Numbered from the stretch's first letter, positions 34,282 to 47,203 are shown. The stretch is DNA of 64,000 bases from Actinomadura rupiterrae (GCF_024172125.1 NZ_JAMZEA010000003.1:310001-374000); one strand, 5' to 3'. Made by a program: numbers and translations. Notes: generated by a model not told the origin, from the sequence alone.

Positions 34282-34307
<26 letters not shown>
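34248..34307. repeat. 30-bp tandem duplication spanning the 3' end of the Lrp gene
   Basis: Copies at 34248-34277 and 34278-34307 agree at 28 of 30 positions. Both begin CAGGTCAGGACTCGCGGCC. The right-hand copy contains the stop codon and last codons of the Lrp-family gene; the left-hand copy is downstream of it and non-coding. Confidence 0.9.
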
Positions 34308-35960
<1,653 letters not shown>

Positions 35961-35977
35961 GGACCGTCCTCTGAGCG

Positions 35978-36004
35978 CGGCGCGCCACACCTCCCGGCGC
36001 GCCG
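35978..36004 (+). terminator. Hairpin downstream of hppD
   Basis: CGGCGCGCC (35978-35986) and GGCGCGCCG (35996-36004) make a perfect 9-bp stem with a 9-base loop, 17 bases after the hppD stop. The remaining gene-free bases up to 36297 (337 bases in all) show no feature I recognise beyond the presumed promoter of the DUF4190 gene. Confidence 0.6.
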
Positions 36005-36297
36005 AGCCCGCGGTGGGGCGTCCGCGTCGGGCCGACGTCCACCATCCCGTCCCGTTCGGGCGGGCGGCCCACCGCGACCCGCCGGTCCCGCGTCCCGCCG
36101 ACCCTCGTCCCCGGCGGGCCGCGGGGCCGGACGGCGAACCCGGACCCCGAGGAGCGGTCGTCGGGGGCGGACGGCTGGAGCGGACCGTTCCCGCAGGTGA
36201 TCGCTTTCCGCCCGGCCGCGCCGGACGGACCGCAACCGGGCCCGGAACGGCCGCCCGGACAGGTTTGAGGAGGCTCCCGCGTGCCGAGATTGAGGGC

Positions 36298-36804
36298 ATG
36301 ACGCAACCGCCGCAACCACCACCCGGGGAGCCGCCGGAGCACGGACAGTCCGGACAGGACCCCTACGGCAACCAGCCGCCGTCCCAGCAGGGCTGGGGCG
36401 GCCAGCAGTACGGGCAGGGCCAGCAGCAACCGCACTACGGGGACGCCTACGGCGACCCGTACTCCTGGCAGAACCAGCAGAACCAGCCCTACGCCTACGG
36501 CCAGCAGCAACAACCCCAGTACGGCCCCTACAGCGGACCGCCCGCCGGGTCCGGCGGCGGGACGAACGGGATGGCGATCGCCTCGCTCATCACCGGCATC
36601 GTCGGCCTGTTCTGCGGGATCTCCTCGATCCTCGCGGTCGTGTTCGGGCACATCGGGCTCGGCAAGATCCGCAGCACCGGCGAGGGCGGCCGGGGCATGG
36701 CGATCGCGGGCCTGATCCTCGGCTACATCGGGCTGATCGGCTGGATCCTCTACCTGATCGTCGTGATCGCGGTGGCCGCCAACCACTCGGGATCGAGCTA
36801 CTGA
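36298..36804 (+). CDS. DUF4190 membrane protein with Gln/Pro/Tyr-rich N-terminus
   Basis: A 168-residue protein. Residues 1-80 are low complexity (Gln, Pro, Gly, Tyr). The DUF4190 unit follows with two hydrophobic helices, [28 protein letters not shown] and [24 protein letters not shown], joined by [14 protein letters not shown]. These proteins are common near other small membrane proteins in actinomycetes; no function is established. The first 17 bases around its start codon recur exactly at the start of the next gene. Confidence 0.8.
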   Translation: MTQPPQPPPGEPPEHGQSGQDPYGNQPPSQQGWGGQQYGQGQQQPHYGDAYGDPYSWQNQQNQPYAYGQQQQPQYGPYSGPPAGSGGGTNGMAIASLITGIVGLFCGISSILAVVFGHIGLGKIRSTGEGGRGMAIAGLILGYIGLIGWILYLIVVIAVAANHSGSSY

Positions 36805-36886
36805 TTCCCGCAAGCCCGGGCAAAGATCCGGCTATGAGGCGGCGGGGTGGCGTTTGCCCCCGTCCCGTCCGGCACACCTTGACGGC

Positions 36887-37723
36887 ATGACGCAACCGCC
36901 TTCCAACCCGCCGTCCGGCGACGACGACAAGCCCTGGCAGCCTCCATCGCAGGAGCCCCCGCAGCAGCCGCAGCAACCCCAGCACCCGCGACCCGGCTAC
37001 GGCGGCGGAGGCCAGGGCGGCCAGGCGCCGGGCCACGGCGGAGGACAGCAACCCTACGGAGGCGGCGGCCAAGGCGGCGGCTACGGAGGCCAAGGCGGTC
37101 AAGGCGGCTACGGCGGCGGCGGCCAGGGTGGTTATGGCGGCGGCGGGCACGGCGCGGGGCAGGCGCCCTACGGCGGCGCGGGGCAGGACCCGTACGGGTC
37201 GCTGCCCAGCTACGGCGGTCCGCTCGGCGGCTACGCCGACCCGGCGGCCGGGCTCGCGAGCCCCTGGCGGCGGCTCGGCGGGATCATCATCGACTACATC
37301 ATCGTCGGCATCGTCGGCTGGCTGATCACGCTGCCCTTCGGCGAGCTCGTCGAGGTGACCGGTCCGAGCGGGGACCAGCGGGTCGTCTGGCACGCGGGCG
37401 GCGGGATCGCGAACCTGATCGTGTTCGTGCTCGCCCTCGCCTACTACACGATCCTCCAGGGCAAGTTCGGGCAGACCGTCGGGAAGATGGCGGTCGGGAC
37501 CCGGGTCGTCCGCGCGGAGGACGGCGGGCCGGTCGGCTACGGCGCCGCGCTGCTGCGGACGTTCGTCATGTACGTCCTGTGGGCGATCTGCTGCATCGGC
37601 GGGATCGTGGACGGCGTCTGGCTGTTCGCCGACTCGCGTCGCCAGACCTTGCACGACAAGGCCGGCCGGACGGTCGTGATGCGGGTCGACCCGGACGCGC
37701 CGAACCCGTACCAGGACCGCTGA
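36887..37723 (+). CDS. RDD-family membrane protein with Gly/Tyr-rich N-terminus
   Basis: A 278-residue protein. Residues 1-120 are low complexity with GGGGQGGYGG-type repeats. The RDD domain follows: SPWRRLGGIIIDYIIVGIVGW with the hallmark Arg and Asp, a second helix pair (NLIVFVLALAYYTILQ, then GQTVGKMAVGTRVV) and ADSRRQTLHDKAGRTVVM. RDD proteins are multi-pass membrane proteins; some act in ion transport. The function here is unknown. Same strand as the DUF4190 gene, 82 bases downstream. Confidence 0.85.
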   Translation: MTQPPSNPPSGDDDKPWQPPSQEPPQQPQQPQHPRPGYGGGGQGGQAPGHGGGQQPYGGGGQGGGYGGQGGQGGYGGGGQGGYGGGGHGAGQAPYGGAGQDPYGSLPSYGGPLGGYADPAAGLASPWRRLGGIIIDYIIVGIVGWLITLPFGELVEVTGPSGDQRVVWHAGGGIANLIVFVLALAYYTILQGKFGQTVGKMAVGTRVVRAEDGGPVGYGAALLRTFVMYVLWAICCIGGIVDGVWLFADSRRQTLHDKAGRTVVMRVDPDAPNPYQDR

Positions 37724-37818
37724 TCCCGTTCCCCGGACGCGCCGCGCGGATGGCCGTTCGGGGCCGGGGAGGGCCCGCGAGTTGCCCAGCCCGCCGCAAG
37801 ACGGGCAGGCTGGGCCTC

Positions 37819-39477
<1,659 letters not shown>

Positions 39478-39639
39478 CCCGCGGCCCTGCCGCCGCCCGC
39501 CCGCCCAGCCGGCCGGCCGCCCGGCCGCCCGGGGCGAAGTTGATCAAGCGTCCGGCGGGGGTGAACGAGCGGCAAGGGGACGTCAAAGACCCGGTCCGGC
39601 TACCGGCCCGAAGCGCCCGGACCGTCCAGGCTGGGACGG

Positions 39640-41367
39640 GTGACTGGGCAACGAGCACGTGCGACCGGGCGGCGGATGACGGCGGGCCTCACCGCCGCGA
39701 CGACCGCCGCCGCCCTGCTGGCGGCCGTCCCCGCCCCAGCGTCCGCGACCCCCGGACCGGCCGGCACCCCGCAAGCCGCCCCCGGCACACCGCTGGCGGT
39801 CCCCGGGCGGCCGCAGGTCGTTCCCGGCACGCCGCGGGCGGTCCCGGGCGCGGCCGCGAGCCCTCCCGGTAAGCCGGGGGCGCTGGTCGGGAAGCCCAAC
39901 ATGGCGATCGGCGCGCCCGGCGGAGCACAACGCAGACCCGACGCGGCAGGGTTGCCCTCGGCGCTCGTCGGGGGGCCTGGCGCGGCGATCGGCACGGCGG
40001 TCGGGTCGTCCAGTGCGGCGGTGGGCACGCCCGGATCGGCCGGTATCGGGGACGCCTACTACCCGGCGGCCGGCAACGGCGGTTACGACGTGTTCCACTA
40101 CGACGCCGCGCTGGACTACGCGGGCCGCGAGACCGGCAAGGTGGACGCCACGGTCACCATCACCGCGATGTCGACGCAGCAGCTCTCCCGCTTCGACCTG
40201 GACTTCCGCGGCCCGCAGGTCACCGGCATCACGGTGAACGGGCGTCCCGCGTCGTTCACCCGGAGCGGCCAGGAGCTGGTCGTCACGCCGTCCGCGGTGA
40301 TCCCGTCCGAGACGAAGTTCACCACGGTCGTCCGGTACTCGGGGGTTCCCGGGCCGGCCAGCGACGGCTCGCTCGGCACCTACGGATGGGTTCCGACCAA
40401 GGACGGCGCGGTCGCGCTCGGGGAGCCGGACGGCACGCCGACCTGGCTGCCCGTCAACGACCACCCGCGCGACAAGGCCACCTACGCCTTCCACGTCACG
40501 GTGCCGTCCGATCTCCAGGTCGTCGCGAACGGGACGCCCGGCGCGTCCACGAGGCGCGGCGCGAAGACCACCTACGAGTGGACCGAGACGTCCGCCATGG
40601 CGAGCTACCTGGCGACGATCGCGATCGGGAAGTTCCAGATCAGGCGGACGAAGGCCGGGAAGGTCCCGGTCATCACGGCCGTGGACCCGAAGTACGCCTC
40701 GTCCGCGAGGAAGCTGGAGCGGACGACGGTCGCCGCGCTCAAGTGGGAGGCGTCGCAGTTCGGGCCCTACCCGTTCGCCACGGCGGGCGGCACCATCGAC
40801 GACCCGCGGCTCGACTACGCGCTGGAGACCCAGGAGCGCCCGGTGTACGCCGGTTTCGCGCCGGACGAGACGTTCGTCGTGCACGAGTTGGCCCACCAGT
40901 GGTTCGGCGACGCCGTGAGCCTGCACGACTGGAAGGACATCTGGCTCAACGAGGGCTTCGCCACCTACGCCGAATGGCTGTGGGCCGAGCACAAGGGCAA
41001 GGACACCACCAGGCGCATCTTCAAGAAGTACTACGCCCAGCCCGCCGAGTCCCCCGTGTTCAACCCGCCGCCCGGCTCGCCCGCCCGCCGCGACCTGTTC
41101 GGCTTCTCGGTCTACATCCGGGGCGCGATGTGCCTGGAGGCGCTGCGCGAGCGCATCGGCGACGCGCGGTTCTTCAAGCTGGTGAAGGCCTGGGCGGCGC
41201 GCGGCTGGTCCGCGTCCGCCAGGAAGAGGTCCGGCACCCGGTCCGCGAAGTACGGAGCGGCCACCACGGCGGGCTTCATCGCCCTCGCCGAGAAGATGTC
41301 CGGCAAGTCGCTCGACCGGCTGTTCCAGGCCTGGCTCTACCAGAAGGGCAAGCCCAAGAAGTGGTGA
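39640..41367 (+). CDS. Secreted M1-family metallopeptidase (second of three)
   Basis: 575 residues from GTG 39640, or 563 from ATG 39676, which begins the signal peptide directly (MTAGLTAATTAAALLAAVPAPASA). A repetitive Pro/Gly/Ala/Val linker follows with units such as GTPLAVPG, RPQVVPG and TPRAVPG. Then comes the M1 domain: HELAHQWFGD (about residues 415-424) and NEGFATYAEWLWAEHKG. It is exported and probably attached to or passing through the wall. It is a paralogue of the genes on either side; no shared operon partner other than these. Confidence 0.85.
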   Translation: MTGQRARATGRRMTAGLTAATTAAALLAAVPAPASATPGPAGTPQAAPGTPLAVPGRPQVVPGTPRAVPGAAASPPGKPGALVGKPNMAIGAPGGAQRRPDAAGLPSALVGGPGAAIGTAVGSSSAAVGTPGSAGIGDAYYPAAGNGGYDVFHYDAALDYAGRETGKVDATVTITAMSTQQLSRFDLDFRGPQVTGITVNGRPASFTRSGQELVVTPSAVIPSETKFTTVVRYSGVPGPASDGSLGTYGWVPTKDGAVALGEPDGTPTWLPVNDHPRDKATYAFHVTVPSDLQVVANGTPGASTRRGAKTTYEWTETSAMASYLATIAIGKFQIRRTKAGKVPVITAVDPKYASSARKLERTTVAALKWEASQFGPYPFATAGGTIDDPRLDYALETQERPVYAGFAPDETFVVHELAHQWFGDAVSLHDWKDIWLNEGFATYAEWLWAEHKGKDTTRRIFKKYYAQPAESPVFNPPPGSPARRDLFGFSVYIRGAMCLEALRERIGDARFFKLVKAWAARGWSASARKRSGTRSAKYGAATTAGFIALAEKMSGKSLDRLFQAWLYQKGKPKKW

Positions 41368-41493
41368 CTCCGGGGGCCGAACGAGACGCCGGAACCTCGG
41401 CCCGGCCGGCGGTGCCCAGCCGGATACGGCAGGTTAACCGCCGATTTGATACCAAAACGCGCTTGATCGCGGAGTGACGGCGGGGAAATTCTG

Positions 41494-42957
41494 ATGCGGA
41501 CGATAACCCTCGCAAGGATGAGGCGAATGAGCAGAGTCCCCAGAGCGCTCACCACCACCGCCGTCGCCGCCGGCCTCGCACTGGCCGCGACCACGGCCGC
41601 CGCGCTGCCCGCGAACGCCAAGCCGCCCCGGTTCACGCCGGGCGCGGCCGGTGCGGGCGACCCGTACTTCCCCGAGATGGGCAACGGCGGCTACAGCCCG
41701 ATCCACTACGAGATCGGCCTGAAGTACGACCCGAAGAGCAAGGGCATCGACGCGGTCACGACCGTCCAGGCCCGTGCCACGCAGAACCTGTCCCGGTTCG
41801 ACCTGGACTTCCAGGGCCTCACCATCAAGTGGCTCGCGGTGGACGGCCACCGCGCGTCCTACAAGCGCGTGGGCACCCAGGAGCTGGTGATCACGCCGCC
41901 CAAGGGGCTGCGCAAGGGCAAGAGGTTCACCGTCACCGTCGCCTACTCGGGCGTCCCGCAGACCATCAACGACCCCGCGCTCGGCGTGTCCGGCTGGGTC
42001 CCGACGGCCGACGGCGGGCTCATGCTGAACCAGCCGATCGGCGCGGCGGCGGTCTACCCCGTGGACGACCACCCCACCGAGAAGGCCACCTACGGCTTCA
42101 CCCTCTCCGCGCCCAGCGCCCTCACCACGGTCGCGAACGGCGACCTCAAGGGCAAGTGGTCGCGCAACGGCTGGACCACCACCCGCTGGGTGATGGACCG
42201 GCCCATGGCGAGCGAGCTCGCGATGATCGCCATCGGCAGGTACGACGAGGTCAAGGGCCGGACGGCGCACGGCGCGCCGAACCTGACCTACACCGACGTG
42301 AACATGAAGATCCCGGCCGACAAGGCCAAGCTCTTCAACACCCAGACCGCGCAGATCACCGACTGGGAGTCCTCGGTCTACGGCCGCTACCCCTGGTCGT
42401 CCACCGGCGGCATCACCGTCGCCGCGCACGTCGGCTACGCCCTGGAGACCCAGGGACGCCCCGTCTACGACCTGTACAAGCACCCCGGCAACATCCCGTC
42501 CGGCGACCTCCTCGCGCACGAGCTCGGCCACCAGTGGTTCGGCGACAGCGTCTCCCCGTACCGCTGGTCCGACATCTGGCTGAACGAGGGCTTCGCCACC
42601 TACTCGGAGTGGCTCTACCAGGAGAAGTTCAACAACACCCCGGTGGAGAAGAGCTTCCAGGGCGTCTACTCCACTCCGGCCACCGACGACCTCTGGAAGG
42701 GCGTCGTCTCCAACCCCGGCCGCGACCACATCTTCGACAACCTCGTCTACGACCGCGCCGCCGCCGCGATCCACGTCCTGCGCAAGCAGATCGGCGACAA
42801 GGCCTTCTTCACGCTGCTGCGCACCTGGCCCGCGATCAACCGCTACGGCAACGGCTCCACGGCCCAGTTCGTCCGCGTGGCGCAGCAGGTCTCCCACAAG
42901 GACCTCTCCAAGTGGGCCCACACCTGGATCTACAGCGAGGGCAAGCCGTCCCTCTAG
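41494..42957 (+). CDS. Secreted M1-family metallopeptidase (third of three)
   Basis: 487 residues from ATG 41494; ATG 41527 would start closer to the signal peptide (TTTAVAAGLALAATTAAALPANA). There is no linker: the mature protein begins almost at once with the M1 domain. The zinc motif is HELGHQWFGDSV (about residues 342-353) and the distal Glu is in NEGFATYSEWLY. It is the shortest and cleanest of the three paralogues. A strong terminator follows at 43011-43044, so the tandem probably ends one transcriptional unit. Confidence 0.87.
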   Translation: MRTITLARMRRMSRVPRALTTTAVAAGLALAATTAAALPANAKPPRFTPGAAGAGDPYFPEMGNGGYSPIHYEIGLKYDPKSKGIDAVTTVQARATQNLSRFDLDFQGLTIKWLAVDGHRASYKRVGTQELVITPPKGLRKGKRFTVTVAYSGVPQTINDPALGVSGWVPTADGGLMLNQPIGAAAVYPVDDHPTEKATYGFTLSAPSALTTVANGDLKGKWSRNGWTTTRWVMDRPMASELAMIAIGRYDEVKGRTAHGAPNLTYTDVNMKIPADKAKLFNTQTAQITDWESSVYGRYPWSSTGGITVAAHVGYALETQGRPVYDLYKHPGNIPSGDLLAHELGHQWFGDSVSPYRWSDIWLNEGFATYSEWLYQEKFNNTPVEKSFQGVYSTPATDDLWKGVVSNPGRDHIFDNLVYDRAAAAIHVLRKQIGDKAFFTLLRTWPAINRYGNGSTAQFVRVAQQVSHKDLSKWAHTWIYSEGKPSL

Positions 42958-43010
42958 CTTCGACCAGGCCCGGCGCTCCGGGCGCAGAGCGCCCTCCGCG
43001 CCGGGCGTAA

Positions 43011-43044
43011 AAGGGCGGCCCCGCAAGAAAAAGGGGCCGCCCTT
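43011..43044 (+). terminator. Strong terminator after the M1 peptidase cluster
   Basis: AAGGGCGGCCCC (43011-43022) and GGGGCCGCCCTT (43033-43044) form a perfect 12-bp stem with a 10-base A-rich loop, 53 bases after the stop codon. Confidence 0.85.
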
Positions 43045-43155
43045 CCCCATGCCCTCGACGCTCCCTGGCTCTCTGCGATGTGAAGGCCGGGCAGCCGGCT
43101 CATGTCGTGGAGTAGTTGGTTGATGACTCTATGATGTTGGGTTTAAGGGGGCGGT

Positions 43156-44118
43156 GTGGGCGAGGACGTGATCGTCGCTGAGGGGCTGGTCAAGCGGTTC
43201 GGGAAGGTCGACGCCGTGAACGGGGTGGACCTGAGCGTGCCGGCGGGGACGGTGATGGGGGTGCTCGGGCCGAACGGGGCGGGGAAGACGACCACGGTCA
43301 GGATGCTGACGACGCTGCTGCGGCCGGACGGGGGGCGGGCGGTCGTCGGCGGGCACGACGTGGTGGCCGAGCCGGACGCGGTGCGCACCATCATCGGGCT
43401 GTCGGGGCAGTACGCGGCGGTCGACGAGTACCTGACGGGGCGCGAGAACCTCGCGATGTTCGGGCGGCTGTACCACCTGTCCAAGCGGGACGCGAGCGCG
43501 CGGGCGGACGAACTGCTGGAGCGGTTCCGGCTTGACGAGGCCGCCGACCGGCCCGCCAAGACCTATTCGGGCGGGATGCGGCGGCGGCTCGACCTCGCCG
43601 CGGCGCTGGTCGTCCGGCCGCGGATCATCTTCCTGGACGAGCCGACCACCGGCCTCGACCCGCGCGGCCGGATGGGCATGTGGGAGGTGATCCGCGACCT
43701 CGTCCGGGACGGCGCGACGCTGCTGCTCACCACGCAGTACCTGGAGGAGGCGGACGAGCTGGCCGACGAGATCGCCATCATCGACCACGGGCGGGTGATC
43801 GCGCGCGGCACGTCCGACCAGCTGAAGGCGCAGGTCGGCGGCGAGCGGGTGCAGTTCACGGTGCCGAGCCCGGCGCTGGTGCCGAAGGCGTCCGCGGCCG
43901 TCCTCGACGTCACCGGCGAGACGCCGGAGATCGACACCGAGACCAGCACCGTGTCCGCGCCCGTCCGGGAGGGCACGCGCAGCCTGGTCGCGGTGGTGAA
44001 CGCGCTGGACCGGCTCGGCATCGAGGCGCACGACGTGGGGCTGCGCCGTCCCACGCTGGACGAGGTGTTCCTCGCGCTCACCGGGCGCAAGGCCGAGGAC
44101 GGGGCGGTGGAGCGGTGA
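43156..44118 (+). CDS. ABC transporter ATP-binding protein (DrrA-like)
   Basis: A 320-residue ABC ATPase. Walker A is GPNGAGKTTT, the signature is YSGGMRRRLDLAAALV, Walker B is IIFLDEPTTGLDP and the H-loop region is TTQYLEEADELAD. The C-terminal extension (GLRRPTLDEVFLALTG) matches the daunorubicin-resistance DrrA group. It powers the adjacent DrrB-like permease; the export substrate is unknown and no antibiotic cluster surrounds it. GTG at 43156. Overlaps the permease gene by GTGA. Confidence 0.9.
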   Translation: MGEDVIVAEGLVKRFGKVDAVNGVDLSVPAGTVMGVLGPNGAGKTTTVRMLTTLLRPDGGRAVVGGHDVVAEPDAVRTIIGLSGQYAAVDEYLTGRENLAMFGRLYHLSKRDASARADELLERFRLDEAADRPAKTYSGGMRRRLDLAAALVVRPRIIFLDEPTTGLDPRGRMGMWEVIRDLVRDGATLLLTTQYLEEADELADEIAIIDHGRVIARGTSDQLKAQVGGERVQFTVPSPALVPKASAAVLDVTGETPEIDTETSTVSAPVREGTRSLVAVVNALDRLGIEAHDVGLRRPTLDEVFLALTGRKAEDGAVER

Positions 44119-44891
44119 GCTACGTGCTGTCCGACAGCTGGGAGATGACCAAGCGGCAGCTGCGGCAGATCCCGCGCATCCCGGAGCTGTTCTTCTTCTC
44201 GCTGATCCAGCCGGTGATGTTCGTGCTGCTGTTCCGGTACGTGTTCGGCGGCGCGATCAAGATGCCGCCCGGCGTGGACGCCGTGCAGTACATCATGGTC
44301 GGGATCTTCGCCCAGTCCATGACGTTCGCGACCGCCGGGATCTCCACCGGGCTCGCCGACGACATGCAGAAGGGCCTGATCGACCGGTTCCGCTCGCTGC
44401 CCATGGCGCGGTCGGCCGTGCTCATCGGGCGGATGGGGTCCGACCTCGTCCGCAACATGTTCGTCGCGGTGGTGATGGTGCTGGTCGGGCTGCTGGTCGG
44501 GTTCCGGTTCAGCGGCGGGTTCTGGGGCGCGGTCGGCGGGTTCGGGATGTTCGCGATGACGATCCTGGCGTTCGCGTCCATCGGCGCGTGGATCGGCCTG
44601 TCGGTGCGCAACGCGGAGGCGGCGAACATCGCCGGGATGGTCTGGCTGTTCCCGCTGACCTTCACCAGCAACGCGTTCGTCCCGCTGCAGACGATGCCGG
44701 GCTGGCTGCGCGCGTGGGCCGAGGTCAACCCCATCACCAAGATCGTGGACGCGACGCGCGGGCTGTTCATCGGCCCGCCGGTCTTCAAGGTCGCCCCGGC
44801 CGTCTGGGAGGCGCTCGCCTGGTGCGTCGGCCTGATCGCCGTGTTCGGGTTCCTGGCCGTCCGGCAGTACCAGCGCGCCTCCTCCCGCTAG
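44115..44891 (+). CDS. ABC transporter permease (DrrB-like, ABC-2 family)
   Basis: A 258-residue ABC-2 permease with about six membrane helices. Family motifs are ELFFFSLIQPVMFVLLFRYVFG, GLIDRFRSLPMARSAVL and FTSNAFVPLQTMPGWLRAWAEVNPIT. GTG at 44115 overlaps the ATPase stop (GTGA), so translation is coupled. Together they make one exporter of a hydrophobic compound or drug. Confidence 0.9.
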   Translation: MSYVLSDSWEMTKRQLRQIPRIPELFFFSLIQPVMFVLLFRYVFGGAIKMPPGVDAVQYIMVGIFAQSMTFATAGISTGLADDMQKGLIDRFRSLPMARSAVLIGRMGSDLVRNMFVAVVMVLVGLLVGFRFSGGFWGAVGGFGMFAMTILAFASIGAWIGLSVRNAEAANIAGMVWLFPLTFTSNAFVPLQTMPGWLRAWAEVNPITKIVDATRGLFIGPPVFKVAPAVWEALAWCVGLIAVFGFLAVRQYQRASSR

Positions 44892-44910
44892 GCGGCGTGC
44901 GCGAGGCGGG

Positions 44911-46125
44911 TCAGGTGCCGAGGGTGAGGGTGTAGCCGCGCTCGCGGAGGCGGCGGGTGACCTCCTCGCTGTGCTCAGTGCCGCGCGTCTCCAGCTGGAG
45001 CAGCACCTCGGCCTCCTCGACGGGGAGGCGCGGGGCGATGCGCTCGTGCACCACGTCCAGCACGTTCACGCCGAAACCGGCCAGCTCGCCGAGCAGGGTC
45101 ACCAGCGCGCCCGGACGGTCCTTCAGGCGGCAGCGGACGACCAGGTACCGGCCCGCGCCCGCGAGGCCGTGCCGCAGCACCTTGGTCATCAGCAGCGGGT
45201 CGATGTTGCCGCCGGACAGGATCGCGACGACCGGCGTCTGGACGGCGTAGGAGTGCTCCAGCAGCGCCGCGACACCTGCCGCGCCCGCTGCCTCGACGAC
45301 CTGCTTGGCGCGTTCGAGGCAGAGCAGCAGGGCCTGCGAGATGGACTCCTCGGTGACCGTGACGACCGCGTCCAGCAGCTCGCTGACCAGCTGGTACGTC
45401 AGCTCGCCGGGACGTCCGACGGAGATCCCGTCGGCCATCGTCGGGCGCAGGTCCACCCGGACCGGGCGCCCGGCGGCGAGCGAGGCGGGGAACGCCGCCG
45501 CGCGCTTGGCCTGCGCCCCGACGATCTTCACCGGGTGGTCCGCGGCCGCCTTCACCGCGGTCGCGACGCCGGACATCAGCCCGCCGCCGCCGACCGCGCC
45601 GACGACCGTCCGGACGTCCGGGCACTGCTCCAGGATCTCCAGGCCGATCGTGCCCTGCCCGGCCACCACGTCCGGGTGGTCGAACGGGTGGATGAGCACC
45701 GCGCCGTGGTCCTTGGCGAACGCGGCGGCGGCCTCCAGGCAGTCGTCCACGGTCGGGCCGGGGAACACGACCTCCGCGCCGTAGCCGCGGGTCGCGGCGA
45801 CCTTCGGCAGCGGCGCGCCCACGGGCATGAACACCGTGGCCTTCGTGCCGAGCATCGACGCGGCGAGCGCGACGCCCTGCGCGTGGTTGCCCGCGCTGGC
45901 CGCGACCACGCCGCCCGCCCGCTCCTGCTCCGACAGCCGCGCGATCCGCACGTACGCGCCGCGGATCTTGAACGACCCGGTGCGCTGCAGGTTCTCGCAC
46001 TTGAGCAGCACCGGCCCGCCGACCGCCTCCGACAGGACGCGGGACGGGATCAGCGGGGTGGGGACGGCCACGGCGGTGAGCAGCTCCCGCGCGTCCTGGA
46101 CGTCCTCAAGCGAGACGGAGACCAC
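44911..46125 (-). CDS. ilvA: Threonine dehydratase (ammonia-lyase) with C-terminal ACT domain
   Basis: A 404-residue PLP enzyme. The PLP-binding Lys is in GSFKIRGAYVR, and the phosphate-binding Gly-rich loop is GAVGGGGLMSG. A C-terminal ACT domain (about residues 325-404, VRCRLKDRPGALVTLLGELAGFGVNVLDV) gives allosteric control. It makes 2-oxobutanoate from threonine for isoleucine synthesis or threonine breakdown. With one ACT-like domain and about 400 residues it resembles the catabolic-length form rather than the 500-residue biosynthetic form. GTG 46125 is preceded by AGGATGCGGGA. Confidence 0.88.
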   Translation of the reverse strand: MVSVSLEDVQDARELLTAVAVPTPLIPSRVLSEAVGGPVLLKCENLQRTGSFKIRGAYVRIARLSEQERAGGVVAASAGNHAQGVALAASMLGTKATVFMPVGAPLPKVAATRGYGAEVVFPGPTVDDCLEAAAAFAKDHGAVLIHPFDHPDVVAGQGTIGLEILEQCPDVRTVVGAVGGGGLMSGVATAVKAAADHPVKIVGAQAKRAAAFPASLAAGRPVRVDLRPTMADGISVGRPGELTYQLVSELLDAVVTVTEESISQALLLCLERAKQVVEAAGAAGVAALLEHSYAVQTPVVAILSGGNIDPLLMTKVLRHGLAGAGRYLVVRCRLKDRPGALVTLLGELAGFGVNVLDVVHERIAPRLPVEEAEVLLQLETRGTEHSEEVTRRLRERGYTLTLGT

Positions 46126-46192
46126 TCCCGCATCCTGCCACGCCCCCGCCCGCTCCCCACGCACCCCGCCCGCTCTCCACGCACCCCGTCGG

Positions 46193-47203
46193 CTAGTCGG
46201 CGCCGGTCCAGTACTTGTCGGGCTCGAAGATGAGGGCGGCGGCGCCTACCAGGCCGGATGTCTGGCCCAGAGCGGCCGGGACGACGCTGACGCGGCGGGC
46301 GAACTCCATCCGCGCGTAGGTGCGGAGGGTCTCCTCCAGCGGGTCGAACAGCAGCGCGCCCGCCTGGGAGATGCCGCCGCCGATCGAGACGACCTCCAGG
46401 TCGCACAGGTGCGTCGCGGACGCGATGGCGAGGCCGAGCGCGTGGCCCGCGCGGCGCATCGCCGACTGCGCGACGGGGTGGCCGCGGCGGGCGTCGGCCG
46501 CGAGCGCGACGCCGGTCGTGCCGTGCCAGCCCTCCTCCCGCGCCCACGCCACCAGGCCGGGCCCGCGCGCGATCGCCTCCAGGCAGCCGCGTCCGCCGCA
46601 CTCGCAGGTGGGGCCGGTGGGATCGACGACGATGTGCCCGATGTGTCCGGCGTTGCCCGAGGCGCCGTCGATGAGCCGCCCGTTCAGGATCAGGCCGCCG
46701 CCGACACCGGTGGACACGACCATGCCGAGCATGTTGTCGCGGCCGCGGCCCGCGCCGCGCCAGTGCTCCCCGATGGCCAGGCAGATCGCGTCGTTGTGCA
46801 CCCGGACGGGCAGCCCCGGGTAGGTCTCGCGGAGCCGGTCGCGGAGCGGGAAGTCGCGCCAGGCGGGGATGTTCAGCGGCGAGACGTGCGCGTCCGGCCA
46901 GGTCATCGGGCCGCCGCAGCCGACGCCGACACCGGCCAGGGCGGGCCCGCCCGCCTCGGCGACGAGCTTGTCGAGCATCGCGGCGAGCGTCCGCCACAGG
47001 CCCTCGGCGTCGGTTCCGGGGTTGTTCGGCGTCGGGATGCGGTCGGAGACGGCGATCCGCCCGCCCGGCTCCACGACGGCGGCGGCGAGCTTGGTGCCGC
47101 CGATGTCGACGGCCAGCACCGGCGCGTCCGCCGGGGTACCGCCCGCCTCCAGGGCCGCCTCCGCCGGACGCGGGACGAGCGTCGTCGCGGTGGTGGCGGT
47201 CAC
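46193..47203 (-). CDS. ROK-family sugar kinase (glucokinase-like)
   Basis: A 336-residue ROK kinase. The phosphate-binding loop is LAVDIGGTKLAAAVV, the catalytic Asp is in VRVHNDAICLAIGE, and the zinc-binding motif is CECGGRGCLEAIARG. The N-terminal 28 residues form an Ala/Thr-rich extension. ROK proteins of this kind phosphorylate glucose; without a fused HTH domain this one should be an enzyme rather than a repressor. Its start overlaps the FIST gene stop by 4 bases (47200-47203), so the two are translationally coupled. Confidence 0.85.
   Translation of the reverse strand: MTATTATTLVPRPAEAALEAGGTPADAPVLAVDIGGTKLAAAVVEPGGRIAVSDRIPTPNNPGTDAEGLWRTLAAMLDKLVAEAGGPALAGVGVGCGGPMTWPDAHVSPLNIPAWRDFPLRDRLRETYPGLPVRVHNDAICLAIGEHWRGAGRGRDNMLGMVVSTGVGGGLILNGRLIDGASGNAGHIGHIVVDPTGPTCECGGRGCLEAIARGPGLVAWAREEGWHGTTGVALAADARRGHPVAQSAMRRAGHALGLAIASATHLCDLEVVSIGGGISQAGALLFDPLEETLRTYARMEFARRVSVVPAALGQTSGLVGAAALIFEPDKYWTGAD

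Noticed and set aside
43156..44891. Antibiotic biosynthetic cluster suggested by the DrrAB-like pair and hppD
   Set aside because: No polyketide, peptide or other scaffold-building genes lie near either. The genes are spaced by housekeeping and peptidase genes.
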